DNA from: Pseudomonadota bacterium
Lineage (GTDB): Bacteria; Pseudomonadota; Alphaproteobacteria; Rhizobiales; Xanthobacteraceae
Direction: 5' to 3'
Assembly (NCBI GenBank): GCA_023405565.1
Contig: JAEXXW010000546.1
Coordinates: 1-5,837 of the forward strand
Length of the DNA: 5,837 nucleotides
The notes under the pieces are model-generated. The model ran no database searches, was not told the DNA's origin, and saw only the letters and a program-made list of their open reading frames with translations. Shown here one piece after another: positions 5,577-5,837 of this stretch. The position numbers were made by a program, and so were the translations under genes. Positions within the stretch are counted from its first letter, which is position 1. The number at the start of each line of letters is the position of its first letter.

Positions 5577-5837
5577 CCGAAGATGTCAGCGCTGATGCCT
5601 TTGTACCAGCCCATATTTTCTTCCTGCGTCTGTTTGCGCAGGTCCGGTGTTTCATCGGTCTTGGACAGGAAGGTCTCCACGGCGGTGATCTTGCCATCCT
5701 TGGGTTCGTAGCGACCGCCGATCTTCACCGTGTCGTTGTTTTCGATCAGACTCCAGCAGGTATTGGTGTAGCGGGCCGGGAAGGTCGGCGATTTGGTCAA
5801 TTCGCCGCGGATCATCATCGCCGCGACCTTGGCCTGA
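5573..5837 (-). CDS. Unrecognised protein, C-terminal part (5' partial)
   Basis: The frame is open from the right edge to TGA at 5575-5573 and shows 87 complete codons. Two adjacent ATGs at 5818 and 5815 are internal candidates, but the codons before them (QAKVAA) continue the frame, so the start probably lies outside. The visible part looks beta-rich, with alternating hydrophobic stretches (TNTCWSLIENND, VKIGGRYEP, KITAVETFL), then a charged, helix-like tail and the end GWYKGISADIFG. It has one cysteine and no transmembrane segment. I do not recognise the family. It overlaps the hydrolase start by 4 bases, so the two are almost certainly made from one transcript. Whether it is exported cannot be seen, because the N-terminus is missing. 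An internal fragment of a longer enzyme or a small periplasmic protein are both possible. Confidence 0.7.
   Translation of the reverse strand, partial: QAKVAAMMIRGELTKSPTFPARYTNTCWSLIENNDTVKIGGRYEPKDGKITAVETFLSKTDETPDLRKQTQEENMGWYKGISADIFG

Overview
The window looks like chromosomal DNA of an alphaproteobacterium, most likely of the Bradyrhizobium / Rhodopseudomonas / Afipia group (Nitrobacteraceae). This rests on GC-rich coding with strong third-position GC, a RimO that reads like the Bradyrhizobium protein as I remember it, a c550-type cytochrome of the kind found there, and a palindromic intergenic element that I recall as dispersed in those genomes. No tRNA, rRNA, transposase, phage gene or CRISPR array was seen. 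The placement is inference from memory and was not searched.

Layout: (1) 1-398, plus strand: the C-terminal end of an M20-type amidohydrolase (N-carbamoyl-amino-acid hydrolase / allantoate amidohydrolase family) that enters from the left. (2) 445-1434, minus strand: a PAS-GGDEF diguanylate cyclase, convergent with the amidohydrolase and downstream of rimO. (3) 1532-2851, minus strand: rimO, the ribosomal protein S12 methylthiotransferase. (4) 2852-3159: a gene-free divergent promoter region. (5) 3160-4086, plus strand: a lipoprotein combining an alpha/beta-hydrolase (GHSAG) domain with a C-terminal LysM domain. (6) 4087-4185: a convergent intergenic stretch with a palindromic repeat and a terminator hairpin. 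(7) 4186-5837, minus strand: a tight three-gene unit made of an unrecognised protein (5' part outside the window), a Tat-exported metallo-beta-lactamase-fold hydrolase resembling methyl parathion hydrolase, and a class I cytochrome c.

The genes do not form one pathway. RimO and the cyclase may share a transcript. The right-hand unit is best read as an exported module: the first two genes overlap by 4 bases, the next two are 26 bases apart, and the second and third products carry export signals. The most distinctive items are the methyl-parathion-hydrolase-like enzyme with all seven metal ligands at matching spacing, the lipobox-esterase-LysM architecture, and the one-residue shift in the cyclase inhibitory-site motif. 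I found no clear sign of a wholly new system.
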